Source: Hydrocarboniclastica marina (GTDB lineage Bacteria; Pseudomonadota; Gammaproteobacteria; Pseudomonadales; Oleiphilaceae). Taken from it: a stretch of DNA of 64,000 bases. The stretch lies in NCBI RefSeq assembly GCF_004851605.1, contig NZ_CP031093.1, positions 2,604,692 to 2,668,691 of the forward strand. Direction: 5' to 3'. The position numbers and the translations under genes were made by a program. The notes below the pieces were generated by a model, which worked only from the letters and a program-made list of their open reading frames with translations, ran no database searches and was not told the origin of the DNA. Positions 1 through 7,528 of the stretch are shown piece by piece (positions within the stretch are counted from its first letter, which is position 1; each line of letters begins with the position of its first letter).

Positions 1-1
1 A

Positions 2-76
2 GCGGCGGGTATCATTGCCCTCTGGTTTGGTCCTGAGATTCAGGCCGCATGGTTCTCTTACCTGGGGGTTTCCTGA
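2..76 (+). CDS. pilD: C-terminal end of type IV prepilin peptidase (partial)
   Basis: Only the last 24 codons and the stop lie in the window. They read as a hydrophobic membrane segment (AGIIALWFGPEIQ) followed by a short tail, which fits the last transmembrane helix of a PilD-type prepilin peptidase. PilD cleaves and N-methylates type IV pilins and pseudopilins in the inner membrane. The assignment rests mostly on context: pilD directly precedes coaE and yacG in many Pseudomonas- and Marinobacter-like genomes. With so little sequence, another membrane protein cannot be excluded. Confidence 0.55.
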   Translation, partial: AAGIIALWFGPEIQAAWFSYLGVS

Positions 77-97
77 GCTTTTAATCAGCTGGCAGCA

Positions 98-126
98 CGC
101 CCGGTAGAATTACCGGGCGCTTTTTT
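98..126 (+). terminator. Rho-independent terminator after the pilD-like gene
   Basis: A 9-bp perfect stem (98-106 with 111-119) closes a 4-base GAAT loop and is followed by C and six T residues. It lies 22 bases after the upstream stop codon and 36 bases before coaE. It should end the upstream transcript and separate it from coaE. Confidence 0.85.
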
Positions 127-161
127 GTAAGGTTCAAACTTCACAAGACAGCGGATCCCCC

Positions 162-866
162 GTGGCTACTTCTCTTACTTCTTCTACTACTCCCACTACT
201 GTTTCTTCTGCTACTTCGACAGCTCAGACCGGCTCTCCCCCTTCGGACTCACGCACTCCACCGCCCGTGGTCGGCCTGACCGGCGGGATCGGAAGCGGAA
301 AGAGTTCGGTTGCCGAGTTTTTCCAGAAGCTTGGCGTGAAATGCGTCGACGCGGACATTGTTGCCCGGGAAGTTGTTGAGCCTGGGGAGCCGGCTCTGGC
401 ATCCGTCGCGGACTATTTTGGGCGATCGATTTTGAACACTGACGGCAGTCTGGATCGCGCGGCCTTGCGAGAACGTATATTCATGGATCCCCCGGCGCGG
501 GAGTGGCTGGAAAAGTGCCTGCACCCGGTCATCCGGGAGCGCATGGTTTCACAGCTGCGCGAGGCAGAGGGGCCGTATGTATTACTGGTCTCGCCCCTGC
601 TCCTGGAAACGGACCAGTCTAAGCTGTGTGAGTGCATAGTCGTCGTCGATGTCCCGGTGGACGTGCAATTGAAACGCACCGTGGACCGGGACAGAAACAC
701 CCCGGAACAGGTAGAGCGTATAATTGCGGCTCAGATGTCCCGGCAAGAGCGTCTTGCCCGTGCCGACGAGGTCATCGATAATTCTCGCGCGCTCGCGGCC
801 GTGGCCGAGGATGTGTTGGCTTTACACCACCGCTTGCTGAGCCGCTTCAACGTCACGCAGAACTGA
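162..866 (+). CDS. coaE: Dephospho-CoA kinase
   Basis: Phosphorylates the ribose 3'-OH of dephospho-CoA, the last step of coenzyme A synthesis, in the cytoplasm. The P-loop [12 protein letters not shown] lies near residues 38-49, and the CoaE lid and core (for example [18 protein letters not shown]) follow. The protein is 234 residues, against about 200 for the family. The excess is a Ser/Thr/Pro-rich N-terminus of about 35 residues that uses many T-ending codons unlike the body of the gene. The GTG at 162 opens this frame without a clear ribosome-binding site. A GTG just before the VGLTGG motif (about 267) is the alternative start and would give a normal-length enzyme. Followed by yacG 50 bp downstream. 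Confidence 0.93.
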   Translation: MATSLTSSTTPTTVSSATSTAQTGSPPSDSRTPPPVVGLTGGIGSGKSSVAEFFQKLGVKCVDADIVAREVVEPGEPALASVADYFGRSILNTDGSLDRAALRERIFMDPPAREWLEKCLHPVIRERMVSQLREAEGPYVLLVSPLLLETDQSKLCECIVVVDVPVDVQLKRTVDRDRNTPEQVERIIAAQMSRQERLARADEVIDNSRALAAVAEDVLALHHRLLSRFNVTQN

Positions 867-916
867 TTTCATTCGCTGTTTCGAACCCGACCTGCCCGTA
901 CTTTTCCAGGAGTCCC

Positions 917-1126
917 ATGTCTGAATTGCCTTTCTCTGTGTCCTGCCCCACGTGCCGCAAGACGGTGGTCTGGAACGAAGAGTCCGCGTACCGTCCATTC
1001 TGCTCCAAACGGTGTCGCGACGTTGATCTGGGAGCCTGGTCCTTCGAAGAGTACCGGATACCCGGCGCACCGGTTGCGCCCGAAGACCTGCCCGATGAAA
1101 TCGATGAAGAAGACAAGCCGCATTAG
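917..1126 (+). CDS. yacG: DNA gyrase inhibitor YacG (zinc-ribbon protein)
   Basis: Small 69-residue cytoplasmic zinc protein. In the family, YacG binds GyrB and blocks gyrase from binding DNA. The four zinc ligands are visible as CPTC near residues 10-13 and CSKRC near 29-33, followed by the conserved DVDLGAW segment and an acidic tail. The ATG at 917 has a good AGGAG-type site upstream at about 908-912. It lies 50 bp after coaE on the same strand, the usual coaE-yacG pairing, and is probably co-transcribed with it. Confidence 0.93.
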   Translation: MSELPFSVSCPTCRKTVVWNEESAYRPFCSKRCRDVDLGAWSFEEYRIPGAPVAPEDLPDEIDEEDKPH

Positions 1127-1286
1127 CCGGTGTTGCTGACAGGTATGCCGGCAGCTGATGGGCCTGCCGGCACAGGCAATTGTTGAAGCAGCAAAAAGCC
1201 ACTGAAACTGATAGGTTTTTATCCATCCAACCCGAATTATTCGACTACACTGGTCGAGGTTACCCACTGACTTCATCGGAGCGCCC

Positions 1287-1730
1287 GTGAGCTGTATCTT
1301 CTGTGCTATCGCCTCCGGTTCGGCACCGGCCTCGCGGGTTTACAGCGATGAGCGCTGCGTCGCGTTCATGGATATACATCCGCTCAGCGAAGGCCATGTG
1401 CTGGTTATTCCTGTCCAGCACGCCATGCAGATCACTGAACTAGCAACAGACCTTTCGCTGCACCTTTTCGCCGTAGCCCAACGCGTCCTCAAAGCCCAGC
1501 GGGATCTGGGGTTTGGCATCCAGGGCAGCCATGTTTTGCTCAACGACGGTAAAGCGGCCAACCAGAAAGTGCCCCATGTCCACATACACGTGATTCCCAG
1601 AAAACACGGTGACGCTCTCGGGTCAATAGGCCGCCTGATTCTTCACGTAACTGGAATCTTTGGAAGGGCCAAAGCCCGAAAAACGCTCGAAGCCCAGGCA
1701 CTACAACTGCGCCAGGCCCTTGAACGCTAG
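1287..1730 (+). CDS. HIT-family nucleotide-binding hydrolase
   Basis: Histidine-triad protein of 147 residues. Members hydrolyse or transfer nucleotidyl groups (adenosine phosphoramidates, dinucleoside polyphosphates), and the exact substrate cannot be read here. The N-terminal CIFCAIASG metal or fold motif, the mid-protein SEGHVLVIP segment and the signature HVHIHVIPR (near residues 97-105) are all present. The GTG at 1287 is preceded by GGAG at about 1278-1281. A positively charged C-terminal tail follows the triad. A 16-bp gap leads into the exported protein at 1747, so the two may share a transcript. Confidence 0.9.
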   Translation: MSCIFCAIASGSAPASRVYSDERCVAFMDIHPLSEGHVLVIPVQHAMQITELATDLSLHLFAVAQRVLKAQRDLGFGIQGSHVLLNDGKAANQKVPHVHIHVIPRKHGDALGSIGRLILHVTGIFGRAKARKTLEAQALQLRQALER

Positions 1731-1746
1731 CGGGCAGATCCGGACT

Positions 1747-2922
1747 ATGCAGCTTCTTTTACTTTCCCAATCCGGAACCTCAGCCAGGTTTTTGCCCGGC
1801 TTGAACTCGCTATTTCTTGACGCGCGCGCTCGTGTAATCCTGGTTGCGATCGTTCTGTCTGCCGCCCTGGTGGCGTTTTTAGCTGCGCAGCCTGCGATAG
1901 CAAACGATATGGAGCCGCTTGAATATGCGGATCCGCTGCGGCTCAGGCACCTGCCCCCGTCCTTCTATGATTTTCCAGCCGAGGAAATGGATCTTGAGCC
2001 GCGGGATGGCGTGTGGCTGGACTCGAGCAACTGGGTGATGCACCAGCGGGATGTGCAGGCCGGACGGATAGAGAACCTGGGCGACTGGCTGGATCAGGTG
2101 CTCTCCGGCGAAGCGATTCGTGCACCCAGCAATGAAAGTTACCTGCGTATCGGCTTCGCAACGAGGGCCGAGAAGAGCAACTGGATGGACTTCGAGCCAG
2201 AAGCAAGGTTTAAGCTCGACCTGCCCACGGTGAAAGAAAAGTTCCGTCTGGTGGTGGAGAATGCCCCGGATGAACTGGTGCCACTGCGGGAACGCGACGA
2301 AGATCGGCGCCTTATCGATTCCGAACGTAGCGAAAACGAAACCACCGGTGCCCTGCGCTACCTGGCGCCGCTTTCTGAGCGCTGGTCGGTTTCCAATGAC
2401 CTCGGGGTCCGTTTCCGTATTCCGGTCAACCCCTTCTGGCGGACCCAGCTCAGGGCGGACTGGGAGCTGGACGACGATTGGACGCTGGATGTCGAGCAGC
2501 GCTTCTTCTACTTTCATACCGATGGCTGGGGCGAGCGAACAGAGCTTGTGTTCTCCCGCTATTTCGCCCAGTCGCTTCAGCTATCGGTGCGGTCTGACCT
2601 CCAATGGGTCCACCGGGAACGGGAGTTTGAGTGGACCCAGGCCGGCTACCTCGACCATTTCATTGATCACCGCAATCAGATCACTTATCGGCTTGGGGTA
2701 AATGGTGATAATCGTCCTGGCTGGCGCTCCACCGAATTTTACGTCGATGCGGCCTGGCGCCGCAGACTGCATGACGACTGGCTCTACGCAGAAGTGATTC
2801 CCGCGCTGGAGTTTCCCCGGGAGGACAATTTCAGGGAGAATCCATCGCTCACACTTCGGATCGAAGTCTTTTTCTCAAGCGACGACTACACCCCCTATGA
2901 GCGGCGATTCCAGCGTTATTGA
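1747..2922 (+). CDS. Predicted exported beta-rich (possibly outer-membrane) protein
   Basis: Not recognised as a named family. The ATG at 1747 is chosen because it follows the preceding stop by 16 bp; the open frame extends upstream only into that gene. The 391-residue product starts with an unusually long N-region, then a hydrophobic segment (about residues 28-48) ending in an AQPAIAN-like cleavage site. The mature part alternates polar and aromatic residues (RADWELDDDWTLDVEQRFFYF, shortened here) and ends in a strand-like RRFQRY, which suggests a transmembrane beta-barrel. Its last 26 bases overlap the start of trmO, so the two are probably translated from one message. Confidence 0.65.
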   Translation: MQLLLLSQSGTSARFLPGLNSLFLDARARVILVAIVLSAALVAFLAAQPAIANDMEPLEYADPLRLRHLPPSFYDFPAEEMDLEPRDGVWLDSSNWVMHQRDVQAGRIENLGDWLDQVLSGEAIRAPSNESYLRIGFATRAEKSNWMDFEPEARFKLDLPTVKEKFRLVVENAPDELVPLRERDEDRRLIDSERSENETTGALRYLAPLSERWSVSNDLGVRFRIPVNPFWRTQLRADWELDDDWTLDVEQRFFYFHTDGWGERTELVFSRYFAQSLQLSVRSDLQWVHREREFEWTQAGYLDHFIDHRNQITYRLGVNGDNRPGWRSTEFYVDAAWRRRLHDDWLYAEVIPALEFPREDNFRENPSLTLRIEVFFSSDDYTPYERRFQRY

Positions 2923-3640
2923 GGTTATAGGCCGGCTCCACAGCTGCTTTCCGGATAAATTCGGCGTGCCCCGCCAACCCGGCCTCAGCCGCGCGGCGCA
3001 GGGCGAAATCGAAATCCTGCCGCCATACAACCGCCCCGAAGCCTTTCGCGGACTGGAAGAGATCTCCCATATCTGGGTAACCTTCCTGTTCCATGAGAAT
3101 CTGTCAAAGCCCTGGCAGCCGACGATCCGACCACCGCGCCTTGGGGGTAACAAGCGGGTCGGGGTCTTCGCGAGCCGCTCGTCATTTCGTCCGAACGGCC
3201 TGGGCCTTTCGTTGCTCAAACTTACCCAAATAGATACAACAAACGGAGTCCGGTTGCGCGTGAGCGGTGTCGATATGATCGATAGTACGCCCATTGTCGA
3301 CATCAAACCCTACCTGCCTTACGCCGATGCCGCGCCGAACGCCAGCGCCGGCTGGGCGGAGCAGCCTCCTGAGAGGCGCCTGGAAGTGAAGTTCAGCTCA
3401 CAGGCGCGGCAGGCACTGCATCATCTCAGCGGAACAAGTACCGGGAGCCCGGGGCGATATCCGTTACTGGAAGACCTTGTCGAGGAGGTGCTCAGCGGCG
3501 ACCCGCGCCCCACGTACCGTCGCAGTAAAGCAGACGACCGTACTTATGCTACCCGCCTGTACGACCTCGAGGTGCGCTGGCACGTCATCGACGACACGGC
3601 TGCCTGGGTTGTCTCGATTTCTCCCTACCGTGGCGGCTAG
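2897..3640 (+). CDS. trmO: tRNA t6A37 methyltransferase TrmO (TsaA/YaeB family)
   Basis: S-adenosylmethionine-dependent enzyme of 247 residues. It N6-methylates threonylcarbamoyladenosine at position 37 of certain ANN-decoding tRNAs. The TsaA beta-barrel motifs are visible: an N-terminal IGRLHSCF strand, FRGLEEISHIWV, the RPPRLGG segment, FASRSSFRPNGLGLSLLKL and GVDMIDSTPIVDIKPYLPYAD. A C-terminal extension (DDRTYATRLYDLEVRWHV) matches the longer proteobacterial forms. The ATG at 2897 overlaps the upstream gene by 26 bp. Confidence 0.93.
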   Translation: MSGDSSVIEVIGRLHSCFPDKFGVPRQPGLSRAAQGEIEILPPYNRPEAFRGLEEISHIWVTFLFHENLSKPWQPTIRPPRLGGNKRVGVFASRSSFRPNGLGLSLLKLTQIDTTNGVRLRVSGVDMIDSTPIVDIKPYLPYADAAPNASAGWAEQPPERRLEVKFSSQARQALHHLSGTSTGSPGRYPLLEDLVEEVLSGDPRPTYRRSKADDRTYATRLYDLEVRWHVIDDTAAWVVSISPYRGG

Positions 3641-3955
3641 CTTCCCCTTAGCGACCCGAGTGGTTTGGGTAAATTGGTTAACCTGAGAGCGCCAAAGCAC
3701 TCAGGAAGCTAGAAGCGGCAGCGAACATTCTGCGGTTCCAATTGAAGCCGTCGCAACAATGCCTGGTGGGCGCTCCGAGGCTCCCAAAGGGCCTACCGCC
3801 GGAATTTCAATAATCTGCTAGACTTCGGTAGACATTTTCTATCGTGGCGGCCAGCACCAGAGTCGGCGCAACCGCTATTACCAGCCAGATTTTTCCACCC
3901 CGAACGGGGCATAATAAAGCGATTCCGGGATTGCACCAGCGAAAGGAAATCAGGT
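3641..3955. other. Intergenic region before the hybrid kinase
   Basis: This 315-bp stretch has no credible coding region. It holds a perfect CCCCG-AA-CGGGG palindrome at 3898-3909, directly followed by a CATAAT-like -10 hexamer at about 3910-3915. It also holds the AAAGG ribosome-binding site (3942-3946) for the kinase. A weak CCTGAG/CTCAGG inverted repeat near 3682-3704 follows trmO. The kinase promoter is probably here, but no good -35 was seen. Confidence 0.4.
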
Positions 3956-6412
3956 TTGTCAGCGTTTCGCCTTAATGAGTCTACGCGCGCTGGTGCTAAA
4001 GCCTTGGCTGCCGCGGCCGCACGCACGTTCAGGGTGCGCCCCCTGGCCGGTCGACTCCTTCTGTACGTGCTGCTCTTCAGTCTGGTGTTATCTTTTGTCG
4101 CGACTGGCCTGCAACTCCTGAGCGATTACCGGGAAGAACGGGCTCGTTTGATCGAGTTGCAGGAACGGGTCGCGGATATGTTGGCACCCACACTGGCGAT
4201 AAATCTGGATCGTGGTCTCTGGGCGGACGCGGAGCGCCAGGTCGACGGTTTGCTGAGCCTGCCCGGCATTCAGTTTGTCCAGGTCAGCACCCACGAAGGA
4301 CGTGTGTTTGAGCGCGGCGCGCCGTTGGGCTCGCGCATGCTGGAGCGCGTCCGTCCGCTCCGTGTCGAGGACCCGACTGGGGAGTCACGCGTGGTTGGGC
4401 GCCTTGGTCTTGTGTCCTCTCTCGAACCGCTCTACCAGCAAATGTGGCAGCAGGCCATGCTGAGTTTGCTGATACACGGCATTGTCGTGTTGGTGGGCGC
4501 GCTGGGCCTGATGTTGATCGTACGGATGACCTTGACCCGGCACCTGGAGACCATGGCCGATTACGCGCGCGAGCTCGACTTCGATGCGCTGATAGCACCG
4601 CTTAAGCTGAAACGCAGCAGCCGCGGCCGCCCGGATGAATTGGGTGAGCTTGAAAAGGCGCTTAACACCATGCGTACGCAGTTGCTGGGTCAGGCCCGGC
4701 AGATCCGCGAGTCCGAGGTTCATTTTCAGGATGAGCGTGATGCAGCCGTGCGCGCCAACCAGGCCAAGAATCTGTTTCTGGCAAATGTCAGTCACGAGCT
4801 TCGCACGCCACTGCAATCCGTGCTTGGCTATGCTTCGCTCCTCGAAGATTCCCTGCAGGCCTCTCAGTTAGACCCTGAGCAGCGCGACTATGTCCTGACA
4901 CTAAAACGCTCCGCCGAGAATCTCTCAAGTATCATCAATGATCTGCTTGATATCTCGCGAATGGAAGCGGGCAAGCTCACTCTGGAATCTTTGCCCTTCG
5001 ATTTGCGCGAAACCCTTGAAGACGTTGTGACCATGCTCGGCCCCAAAGCCCGGGACAAGCGCCTGGCGTTGGAAACACGGGTCGACCCGCACTTGCCCAG
5101 CGGCGTCCTGGGGGACCCGATACGCTGCCGCCAGATCATGCTGAACCTTGTTGCCAATGCCATCCGCTTTACGGATTCCGGCCATATCATGATCAGCGCC
5201 GAGGTCCTGGACCGCACGGCCAAGGGCATGGTGAAGCTGCGGCTGTCGGTGGAAGATACCGGTTCCGGTATCGCGCCTGAGGATCTGCCGCTCATCTATG
5301 AGCCTTACGTGCACTTCGAGCAGCGGGCCAGCCGGGAGCTTTCTGACGCAGGCCTTGGGCTTACCGTGTGCCGCCAGCTGGTGGAACTCATGAACGGCCA
5401 GCTCGAGGTGGAGTCCACCCCAGGCAAAGGATCAACCTTCTGGGTGGCACTTAAATTGCCCGTTGCCCGTGAAACCAGCGCGCATGTGCGCGTGGACACC
5501 CGGGCAATACGCGGTACGCGTATTCTGGTGGCGGATTCCTACGAACTGTCACGCAAACTTTCCCTCGACCTGCTCGCGGGCTTCGGCGCCGAGGCCCAGG
5601 GTGTGCGTTCAGCGGGCGAGGTATTGCAACGCCTTGAAGAAGCGGTAGAGGTAAACAGGCCGTTCTCCGCCTTACTGGTGGATGGTTTTCTGCCGGATAT
5701 GGACTGCGACCAGCTCTGTCAGCGGATACGCGCCAGCAAGCACCACTGTGACACGCGTATTCTCGTGCTCTCGTCCAACCCCCAGCGCGGTGATGCCGAA
5801 CACTTTCGCCAGGCCGGCGCAGACGCTTTCCTCAGCAAGGCTCTGCGGGAATCCCTGCTGGGCCCGCTGCTACAACAGATGTTTACGGGGCGTCACAGCA
5901 AAAACCGAACATTTCTGACCCGATTCTCTCTCGTCACGGCCGCCCCCTGGTCGCCCCGGCCAGCCGAGTTACCCTGTGCTGAGATCAAGGTTCTGCTGGT
6001 GGAGGACAATCCCGTTAACCGGGCACTCACCGAACGCATACTCGGTAAATTTGGCGCACGCGTTGTGTCTGTCAATGACGGGGAAGCGGCAGTTGAACGT
6101 TTCCAATACGAAGGCTTCGACCTGGTCTTCATGGACTGTGTTCTGCCGGGCATCGACGGGTTCGAAACAACTCGCCGGCTGCGTAAAATTGAGCAGGAAA
6201 AAAGCCGTGCGCCGGTGCCGGTAGTAGCACTCACGGCTAATGCCATGGAAAAGGATGAGGAAATGTGTCGTGAAGCGGGAATGGATGCGTTCGTCGCGAA
6301 ACCGGTTACCCAGGATATGCTGCGTGCGGTATTGGTACAGTTTTGTCCCGGCACCCGAGCGGGTTTAAGTGCTGAGGCGGCGCCCACCACCAGTGGCTCG
6401 AGTAGCGCATGA
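3956..6412 (+). CDS. Hybrid sensor histidine kinase with two receiver domains
   Basis: Inner-membrane signalling protein of 818 residues. Domains in order: transmembrane helix near 34-54, periplasmic sensor of about 110 residues, second helix near 167-189, HAMP, HisKA with SHELRTP (His280), HATPase with N box (NLVANAIRF), DTGSGIAP and GLGLTVC, a first receiver with Asp576 (LLVDGFLP) and Lys, and a canonical second receiver (VLLVEDNPVN, Asp727 in FMDCVLPG). The first receiver shows ADS where an acidic pair is usual. No HPt domain is present, so a separate phosphotransfer partner is expected. The start is a TTG with AAAGG nine bases upstream. The layout resembles BarA/GacS but is not diagnostic. 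The stop overlaps the next gene by ATGA. Confidence 0.9.
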   Translation: MSAFRLNESTRAGAKALAAAAARTFRVRPLAGRLLLYVLLFSLVLSFVATGLQLLSDYREERARLIELQERVADMLAPTLAINLDRGLWADAERQVDGLLSLPGIQFVQVSTHEGRVFERGAPLGSRMLERVRPLRVEDPTGESRVVGRLGLVSSLEPLYQQMWQQAMLSLLIHGIVVLVGALGLMLIVRMTLTRHLETMADYARELDFDALIAPLKLKRSSRGRPDELGELEKALNTMRTQLLGQARQIRESEVHFQDERDAAVRANQAKNLFLANVSHELRTPLQSVLGYASLLEDSLQASQLDPEQRDYVLTLKRSAENLSSIINDLLDISRMEAGKLTLESLPFDLRETLEDVVTMLGPKARDKRLALETRVDPHLPSGVLGDPIRCRQIMLNLVANAIRFTDSGHIMISAEVLDRTAKGMVKLRLSVEDTGSGIAPEDLPLIYEPYVHFEQRASRELSDAGLGLTVCRQLVELMNGQLEVESTPGKGSTFWVALKLPVARETSAHVRVDTRAIRGTRILVADSYELSRKLSLDLLAGFGAEAQGVRSAGEVLQRLEEAVEVNRPFSALLVDGFLPDMDCDQLCQRIRASKHHCDTRILVLSSNPQRGDAEHFRQAGADAFLSKALRESLLGPLLQQMFTGRHSKNRTFLTRFSLVTAAPWSPRPAELPCAEIKVLLVEDNPVNRALTERILGKFGARVVSVNDGEAAVERFQYEGFDLVFMDCVLPGIDGFETTRRLRKIEQEKSRAPVPVVALTANAMEKDEEMCREAGMDAFVAKPVTQDMLRAVLVQFCPGTRAGLSAEAAPTTSGSSSA

Positions 6413-6675
6413 GTTTCGAATGTCGTATGGGCTGCGGCGCCTGTTGTATCGCGCCATCCATCAGTTCCCCTATCCCGGGAATGCCAGCGGGTAAACCCGC
6501 AGGTGTCCGCTGCGTCCATCTCGACGAGGAGAACCTGTGCGAGCTCTTTGGTTCCCCTGACCGGCCCGCTGTGTGCAGCGAATTTACCGCTGAGCCAGGC
6601 GCCTGTGGTTCGTCGCGAACCGAAGCACTGACCATTCTCAGGATTATGGAACAACAGACCTCCAACGATGTCTGA
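6409..6675 (+). CDS. YkgJ-family cysteine-cluster protein
   Basis: Small 88-residue protein whose N-terminal CRMGCGACC motif plus later single cysteines (VRCVHL, NLCELF, AVCSEF) match the YkgJ/UPF0153 metal-binding family, thought to hold zinc or an iron-sulfur cluster. Its biochemical role is unknown. It overlaps the hybrid kinase by four bases (ATGA), so the two are translationally coupled and may act together. Three tandem repeats begin at its stop codon. Confidence 0.85.
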   Translation: MSFECRMGCGACCIAPSISSPIPGMPAGKPAGVRCVHLDEENLCELFGSPDRPAVCSEFTAEPGACGSSRTEALTILRIMEQQTSNDV

Positions 6676-6729
6676 GTTACAGCCAATAGGTTGAGGTACA
6701 ACCAGAGGATTGAGCTACAGCCAGAAGTG
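6673..6729 (+). repeat. Three tandem imperfect 19-bp repeats
   Basis: Units at 6673-6691, 6692-6710 and 6711-6729 each begin TGAG and share a TGAGnTACAnCCA core, diverging in the last six bases. The first unit starts exactly on the ykgJ stop codon. No similar fourth unit is clear. The unit could be a protein-binding array or a slippage product. Confidence 0.75.
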
Positions 6730-6831
6730 CAAGCCAGTGGTGTCTGATGCCGGGACGTAGACTTCCGGTTGAGGCCCTTGCCCGCTCTCGTTAGGATAAG
6801 CCCACCCGAGTTCACCATTTAAGGTAATTGC

Positions 6832-7398
6832 ATGAAGTTACATTGGATCCCAAGTATTGCCATAGCTATGTTGGCAGCAAGCCAGGCCGCGGCCGGCGAC
6901 TTTTCGCTCAGCCTTACCGATGAGTCAGTAAAAGGCCAGATCAATGCCACGAACAGCCGTTCGGAACTCGCGTACGGTGGCGGCTATACCTACCACGAGG
7001 GCAAGCGTCACATTGCCAACATCGACTTTCACGCCCAGGGTCGAACAGCGATTGGCAACCTGCCCACGACTGCCGGCGTTGGTTTGCGCGGGCTCGCGTT
7101 TAACGACGACGACAACTCGGACGGCGGCGGTCTGGCGCTCGGCGGTTTCGCGACCTTGAATATACCGACGGTGCCTGGACTGTCTTTCAACGGCGACCTG
7201 CATTATGCGCCAAGTATCCTGTCGTTTGGCGACGCCGAGAGTCTGGTAAGCGTGTCGGCCAACCTGAGCTACCGGGTCATTCGTAATGCAGAGGTATTTG
7301 GTGGTTACCGTTACCTGAATGCGGATCTGGACGAATCAGGCGATCACGATATCACCCTTGATTCAGGCGTAATGGCCGGCTTGAAGATACTGTTCTGA
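6832..7398 (+). CDS. YfaZ-family outer-membrane protein
   Basis: A 188-residue predicted small outer-membrane beta-barrel. A signal peptide (about 1-21, ending AASQAAAG) is followed by alternating strands: YGGGYTYHEGKRHIANIDFHAQ, shortened here, then VGLRGLAFN, FNGDLHYAPSI and the terminal AGLKILF with the C-terminal Phe typical of BAM substrates. The family is described as porin-like with unknown cargo. The ATG at 6832 follows AAGG by seven bases. It stands alone, with a terminator-like hairpin downstream. Confidence 0.85.
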   Translation: MKLHWIPSIAIAMLAASQAAAGDFSLSLTDESVKGQINATNSRSELAYGGGYTYHEGKRHIANIDFHAQGRTAIGNLPTTAGVGLRGLAFNDDDNSDGGGLALGGFATLNIPTVPGLSFNGDLHYAPSILSFGDAESLVSVSANLSYRVIRNAEVFGGYRYLNADLDESGDHDITLDSGVMAGLKILF

Positions 7399-7472
7399 TC
7401 GAGATCCTGATCGACAGTTGTGACAGGCTTTTCTGATAGACCGATTCTGAACTGAAGCTTTCACTAAACCAG

Positions 7473-7521
7473 GCCCCGCATCCGCCGAATCGATCAGCAA
7501 CGGCGAGCGGGGCGGGTTGTT
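7473..7521 (+). terminator. Hairpin between the convergent yfaZ-like and lipoprotein genes
   Basis: A 7-bp GC stem (7473-7479 with 7507-7513) encloses a second CGCCG/CGGCG stem. A weak T-containing tract (GGGTTGTTCT) follows on the plus strand. It probably terminates the YfaZ-type gene. The U-tract is poor, so efficiency is uncertain. Confidence 0.5.
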
Positions 7522-7528
7522 CTATCGC

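Noticed and set aside
3898-3909. CCCCGAACGGGG as an operator
   Set aside because: The perfect short palindrome overlaps a poor promoter, but at this G+C a 12-bp palindrome is not rare and no regulator is indicated.
5893-6654. A 253-codon minus-strand open frame opposite the end of the hybrid kinase and ykgJ
   Set aside because: Both plus-strand genes show strong family motifs; the antisense frame is Ser/Arg-rich shadow sequence.
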